Positions 59,830-64,000 of a DNA stretch of 64,000 bases are shown here, piece after piece. The notes under the pieces are model-generated. The model saw only the letters and a list, made by a program, of their open reading frames with translations, had not been told where the DNA came from and ran no database searches. The position numbers and the translations under genes are program-made. Origin of the DNA: Cryptomeria japonica (Eukaryota > Streptophyta > Pinopsida > Cupressales > Cupressaceae); the NCBI RefSeq assembly GCF_030272615.1, contig NC_081412.1, positions 540,043,335 through 540,107,334 of the forward strand, read 5' to 3'. The stretch's first letter is position 1. The number at the start of each line of letters is the position of its first letter.

Positions 59830-59841
59830 ATCTCCCCCTTT
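59830..59841 (-). other. Polypurine tract of copia element
   Basis: Minus strand AAAGGGGGAGAT directly before the LTR start; similar to the tract at 22275-22285. Confidence 0.85.
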
Positions 59842-60213
59842 AGCATTGATGGCAAAACCAATTGATTTAACCTAATTGATTCGGATTGCTGTGAGATTCT
59901 GAAATGCTGAAATGCTCTCCCCCTATCATCAGTCTTCTCCCCCATACATTAGTATCCACTTCTTTTCTCCAGTCTTCTCCCCCTTTGACAACAACGCCAA
60001 AAAGTAAAGAACTAAAACATAATTTCTTCCTGTATGAAGTGATTTCTTACTGTTATGTCAACTTAGTCTTGGTCAGAGCATTTTGTCTTCAATTCATGTT
60101 CCCTGTATTGTTTCCTGCACACCTTTAGAAAACATCCTAAAGTGTGTAAAACAGCATCAACTCCTAAAAGATATTCTATAGAGTCATCAAATTGATGCTT
60201 TCACCAAACTCGA
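59842..60213 (-). other. 3' untranslated region of copia element
   Basis: Between the pol stop and the polypurine tract. Additional CTCCCCC runs (purine tracts on the minus strand) are at about 59917, 59937 and 59968. The plus frame at 59904-60128 is chance. Confidence 0.6.
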
Positions 60214-61620
60214 TCAATGAATGAAAGATAGGGGTAGGACCCCTAACTTACTTCTAAGATACTCAAAAGTGTCCCTTGGCAGTGGCTTGGTGAAGATATC
60301 TGCTATTTGTTCCTTTGTGCTAACATACTCCAACACCACTTTCTTCTCTTGAGCTTCTTCTCTAAGATAATGATATTTGATAGAGATGTTCTTTGTCTTA
60401 GAGTGTATAACAGGATTCTTTGAAATGTTAATGGCACTAGTATTGTCACATAATATAGTTACTGGCTCGGTAACTTTCTCATTTATACCATCCAACAGTT
60501 GTTTGATCCATGCTATGTTGGTGCAATTCAATGCTGCAGCAACGTATTCAACTTCTACTGTTGACTGTGAAACACATCCTTGTTTCTTGCTAAGCCAACT
60601 CACTAGTCTTTCTCCTAAAAAGAAAGCTCCTCCACTTGTGCTTTTCCTGTCATCAATGTTGCCTGCCCAATCAGCATCAGTATAAACTTTTAAATCAAAC
60701 TCATTTCTTTTCTGATATACTAAGTCATAATCTTCAGTGTCTTTCAAGTATCTAAAAATTATCTTGATTGCTATCATGTGTGTTTCCTTAGGATTTGTAG
60801 AGAATCTTGCAACTATACCTACTGCATGTGTCATATCTGGCCTGCTGTGAACAACATATTGTAGCTTTCCAATCATGGATCGGTAAAGTGTCTCATCAAC
60901 AGATGCAGATTCATCATTCTTTGATAGTTTATAGTTGGTAGTCATAGGAGTACTTAATGGTTTTGAATCCTCCATTCTAAATTTCTTCAAGATTTCCTTT
61001 ATGTACTTGGATTGAGTAATGAAAATCTCATTTTTCATTTGCAGTATCTGTAAACCTATAAAATACTTTATCTCACCGATTAATGACATCTCAAATTCTT
61101 TGCTCATTTCATTTCCAAAGTTCTTGCATAGAGAGTCATTTCCACAAAATATAATATCATCAACAAATATGGCTGAGATCAGTATTCCATTTTCATCATT
61201 CTTCATGTACATATTGTTGTTTTCACTTGTTCTTATAAAACCAATCTTGATTAAATAAGAGTGCAATCTTTCATACCATGCTCTAGGTGCTTGTTTCAAA
61301 CCATATAAAGCTTTGTTCAATTTACATACCTGATCTTTATTCTTGTCTTCAACAAATCCTTCAGGTTGTTCAATAAAAACTTCTTCTTCTAATATACCAT
61401 TTAGAAATGCAGATTTGACATCCATTTGATATACCTTGAAATTATTGTAAGGAGCATATGCCAACAATGTTCTTACTCCTTCAAGTCTTGCCACAGGTGA
61501 AAAAGTTTCACCATAATCAATTCCTTCTTCTTGGGCATAACCTTTGCAAACTAGTCTTGCTTTATTTCAAATGACCTCACCTTTTTCATTCAACTTGTTT
61601 ATGAAAATCCACTTTGTACC
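60214..61620 (-). CDS. Copia pol, reverse transcriptase and RNase H
   Basis: Minus frame open from 61494 to 60214 and extendable upstream to a TGA near 61571 that sits where Arg is expected. RT blocks: KARLVCKGYAQEEGIDYGET (upstream), VYQMDVKSAFLNGILEEEVF, QPEGFV, LYGLKQAPRAWYERL, FVDDIIFCGND (catalytic box, FVDD for the usual YVDD), LSTPMTTNYKLSKND. RNase H: YTDADWAGNIDDRKSTSGGA, QSTVEVEYVAAALN, LCDNTSAINISKNPV; end ADIFTKPLPRDTFEYLRSKL. Length and all catalytic residues look right. This part alone could be functional. It copies the element RNA to DNA. Confidence 0.93.
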
Positions 61621-62345
61621 GATTACATTTTTGTCCTTTCGGTCTTGGGATTAGTGTCCATGTTTCATTCTTCTTGATTTGATCAATCTCTTATGTCATA
61701 GCATTTATCCAATCTTCACTGTTAAATGCCTCTTTCACAATCCTCGGTTCAAATTCAGATATCAGACATGTGTTCTGTCTCAGTTTGTTCCTTGTCATCA
61801 CTGGATCATCCTTATCTCCTATAATCTAACTTGATGCATGATGTCTTCTGACATACTTGGCTAATACAGGCTCGGTAGGCTCTATATGATCTTCTTCATC
61901 TCGGTAACTGGATATTCTCTTCATTTCCTTCTGCAATTTTCTCGGTAGGACTTGTCGATTGAACATAGACAAATTCATCATAATCTTCTAGTTCTTTGGA
62001 GTTTCCTTCATCATTTCTTTCTGCAAATTCATCAATTTTCACATTTGCACTTTCTACTATTTTGTTAGATGATTTGATCAGACATTTAAATGTTTTACTT
62101 CTAGAAGAATAACCTAGAAATGTTCCTTCTTCACTTTTCTGATCAAACTTTCCATTTCTATCATCTTTGTGTACATAGTATCTATTTCCAAAGATTTTAA
62201 AATAACTTACATTAGGTTTCTTGTCATACTAGATTTCATATGGTGTCTTCAAAGTTCCTTTTTTCATTTGTACTCGGTTCAGGGTGTAAATTGTTGTGCT
62301 TATTGCTTCTCTCCAAAATGTTTGTGGCACTTTCTTTTCAATCAT
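61621..62345 (-). pseudogene. Copia pol linker between integrase and reverse transcriptase, broken
   Basis: Continues the integrase C-terminus (TLNRVQMKKGTLKTPYEI, YFKIFGNRYYVHKDDRNGKF, GTFLGYSSRSKTFKCL) into an acidic linker (EFAERNDEGNSKELEDYDEF), then the RT lead IKKNETWTLIPRPK. There are stops near 62343, 62230 and 61829, and a frameshift near 61637. No evidence of an inserted element. Confidence 0.8.
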
Positions 62346-62916
62346 CTAGGTTCTGGCACAACCCACAATAGATTTGTTTCTTCTCTCAGCTATTCCATTT
62401 TGCTGTGGAGTTCTCGATGCAGAGACTTGTCTTTTAATACCATGATCATTGCAAAATAAGTTGAACTCATCATATGTGAACTCTCCTCCTCTATCTGATC
62501 TAAGACATTTCAGATATCTTCCTATTTCATTTTCAACTCTTGACTTGTACCATTTAAACATTTGTAAAGCTTCTGATTTTTCTTTTAAAAGCATTACTAA
62601 CATCATCCTTGAGTAATCAACCAAAAATAATATGAAATATTTATAACCATAATAACTTTGAACTTTCATAGGACCACAAAGATCAGTGTGCACAAGATCT
62701 AAAATTCCCTTTGAAGTGTAGGACTTACTTGTAAAGCTTGATCTTGTCATCTTACCCATCTAGAATCCTTGGCACATAGCATTCTCGGGCTTTTCCAAAC
62801 TCAGTAGACCTCTTACTTGGTGCTTCTTACTTATTTTGATCAGATTATCAAAATTTACATGACAAAACCTTTTATGCCATAACCACGCATCATCTATCTT
62901 TGCATACAGACACTTA
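62346..62916 (-). pseudogene. Copia integrase core with preceding zinc-binding region
   Basis: Zinc region upstream (WLWHKRFCHVNFDNL, MCQGF), a TAG at 62757-62762 where Gln is expected, then the core: LDLVHTDLCGPMKVQSYYGY holds the first Asp, CLRSDRGGEFTYDEF the second, and TPQQNGIAERRNKSIV the Glu. All three catalytic residues are present. The core frame (137 codons) is otherwise open and ends at a TAG that is one step from CAG. It would join element DNA into the genome. Confidence 0.9.
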
Positions 62917-63428
62917 TTTCAAGTTGAGTCAAGGTGAAATGTGTTATCTTTTGTTTGTGTCCCAGTAGCAGCTAACTTTCCATGCTTGTCATGAACTTTG
63001 ACAATTCCTTTCTGAAATTCTATTCGGTGTCCTGTATTGTTTAGCTGTGCTACACTCAACAAATTGTATTTTAAACCTTCAACCCAATAAACATCATTGC
63101 ATCTTACATTGTCAAGAAGTGTTATAGATCCTTTACCTTTTACTGGACATGGTGCATCATTACCAAATCTTACATAGCCTCCATCATAGTCTTCTAACAT
63201 AACAAACTTGTGTCTATCACCTGTCATGTGATGTGAGCATCCACTATCTATGATCCAAGAATCATTAGTATTTATGTGAGATATTAGGGCTTTTTCTTCA
63301 TACCTTTCTTCATCTGATCCATCTTTGATAGCCACATAAACTACTTCCTCTGTATCAGTTTCATCTGATTTATCATCATTGAATTCCTCATCAGCTATTA
63401 AGCATGACTTTCTATCTCTTTTTCTGAA
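62917..63428 (-). pseudogene. Copia protease region (continues gag frame after one stop)
   Basis: Active site DSWIIDSGCSHHMTGDRHKF, followed by GNDAPCPVKGKGSITLLDNV and GLKYNLLSVAQLNNTGHRIE, all standard for copia protease/pre-integrase. The frame is the same as gag; the link at 63428-63336 is open. It ends at a TGA (62919-62917) that fits CGA to TGA. It would cut the polyprotein. Confidence 0.9.
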
Positions 63429-64000
63429 TTATCGGTGTCCTCTGTAATGATTATCTTTATGTTTGTCATCTCGGTAATCTCTCTTTTCAGTAGATTCTTT
63501 GTCAGGACAGTTAGAAGCCATATGTCCTATCTTATCATAATTGAAACATTTCAAAGGTAGTTTTCCTTTATACTTACCTTTTCCTCTCGGTAACCTTCTG
63601 GCTAATAGTGCTTCAAACTCTTCTTTCTTTCTGATTTCCTCATACAGTTTGTGTACTTCCTCCATGTTCTTTCGAAATCTTTCACTTGCTCCACTGTGAT
63701 CCCCTTTAGTGTACTTACTCACTCTATCATTGTAATCATCAAATTCACCAATATGAAAAGAACTAAATGCAGATTCAACTTTATTTACCAAAGACCCACT
63801 GTTATCAAAGTTACTTAACTCAAATGCATGTAGCTTACCAATAGTAGCATCTAAAGAAACTAGCATATTGGGTACAGACCTTAATTCATTGATTGCAAAG
63901 ACTTGGATTGCATAAGCTGGTAGAAGGGTTCTTAACAACTTACTTGTTATATCCTTTTCTTCAATAGTTCCACCTGCTCCTTTGATTTGATTGACAATCT
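63429..64000 (-). CDS. gag: Copia gag, C-terminal part (runs off right edge)
   Basis: The frame is open to the window edge (IVNQIKGAGGTIEEKDITSK at the edge, then LLRTLLPAYAIQVFAINELR), the end of the UBN2-type capsid domain. A Lys/Arg-rich part follows (LARRLPRGKGKYKGKL) and then one zinc knuckle reading CFNYDKIGHMASNC, where the second Cys is Tyr. It ends in a TAA at 63429-63431, after which the same frame continues into protease; CAA to TAA would explain it. In intact relatives gag and pol are one frame. The native start is outside the window. Confidence 0.88.
   Translation of the reverse strand, partial: IVNQIKGAGGTIEEKDITSKLLRTLLPAYAIQVFAINELRSVPNMLVSLDATIGKLHAFELSNFDNSGSLVNKVESAFSSFHIGEFDDYNDRVSKYTKGDHSGASERFRKNMEEVHKLYEEIRKKEEFEALLARRLPRGKGKYKGKLPLKCFNYDKIGHMASNCPDKESTEKRDYRDDKHKDNHYRGHR

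Larger units (their letters stand above)
58326..64000 (-). mobile_element. Autonomous Ty1/copia element, 3' LTR through gag (runs off right edge)
   Basis: Read leftward from the right edge: gag, protease, integrase, reverse transcriptase/RNase H, polypurine tract, 3' LTR. That domain order (integrase before reverse transcriptase) is copia. Only a handful of stops and one or two frameshifts break it, and most stops are one C-to-T step from sense. The 5' LTR and primer site are outside the window. Confidence 0.93.

Noticed and set aside
60377-61258. Plus-strand frames of 79-102 codons
   Set aside because: Antisense of the copia reverse transcriptase frame.

Overview
Nuclear DNA of a plant with a repeat-dense genome. 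Nearly all recognisable coding sequence belongs to retrotransposons of plant type: Ty1/copia and Ty3/gypsy LTR elements, and L1-type LINEs with a C-terminal RNase H. The one host-gene trace is a TIR-NBS-LRR-style leucine-rich-repeat fragment. Such LRRs and this repeat density fit a conifer or other gymnosperm, but that placement is a guess. The window is AT-rich. I see no rRNA, tRNA, CRISPR array, organelle insert or intact host gene.

Layout. 1-4521: 5' end of a minus-strand LTR retrotransposon (LTR 3266-4521), with a long leader full of tandem repeats and an open frame running off the left edge. 4522-5058: C-terminal piece of an unrecognised charged protein, cut by that LTR. About 5930-7393: decayed minus-strand gypsy gag with a Met-type primer-binding site. 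10021-10238: a TATATG microsatellite. About 11020-15131: a short gypsy element with gag but no pol. 15408-23489: an LTR element with a 5-bp target duplication, Met primer-binding site and polypurine tract; it carries a coiled-coil/zinc-knuckle gag-like ORF and a further ORF of about 1,100 codons, and no polymerase. About 26525-26984: a minus-strand LINE piece. 27866-33957: a near full-length LINE. 34141-47390: a second LINE split by a complete gypsy element of the tRNA-Asp-primed (Athila/Tat-like) type at 34699-45876, which has an extra ORF after integrase. 51304-52552: an LRR pseudogene. About 55350-58325: the 3' part of another gypsy-like element. 58326-64000: a minus-strand autonomous copia element, nearly intact, running off the right edge.

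How they relate. The copia element at the right edge has an LTR organised like that of the polymerase-less element at 15408-23489, and both are rich in the hexamer ACCGAG on the sense strand. They look like an autonomous and a non-autonomous member of one lineage. Most in-frame stops in all elements can be explained by single C-to-T changes (CAG, CAA or CGA to a stop, or TGG to TAG), as expected of old methylated transposons. The best candidate for something undescribed is the polymerase-less element with its large accessory protein, together with the extra ORF of the gypsy element.
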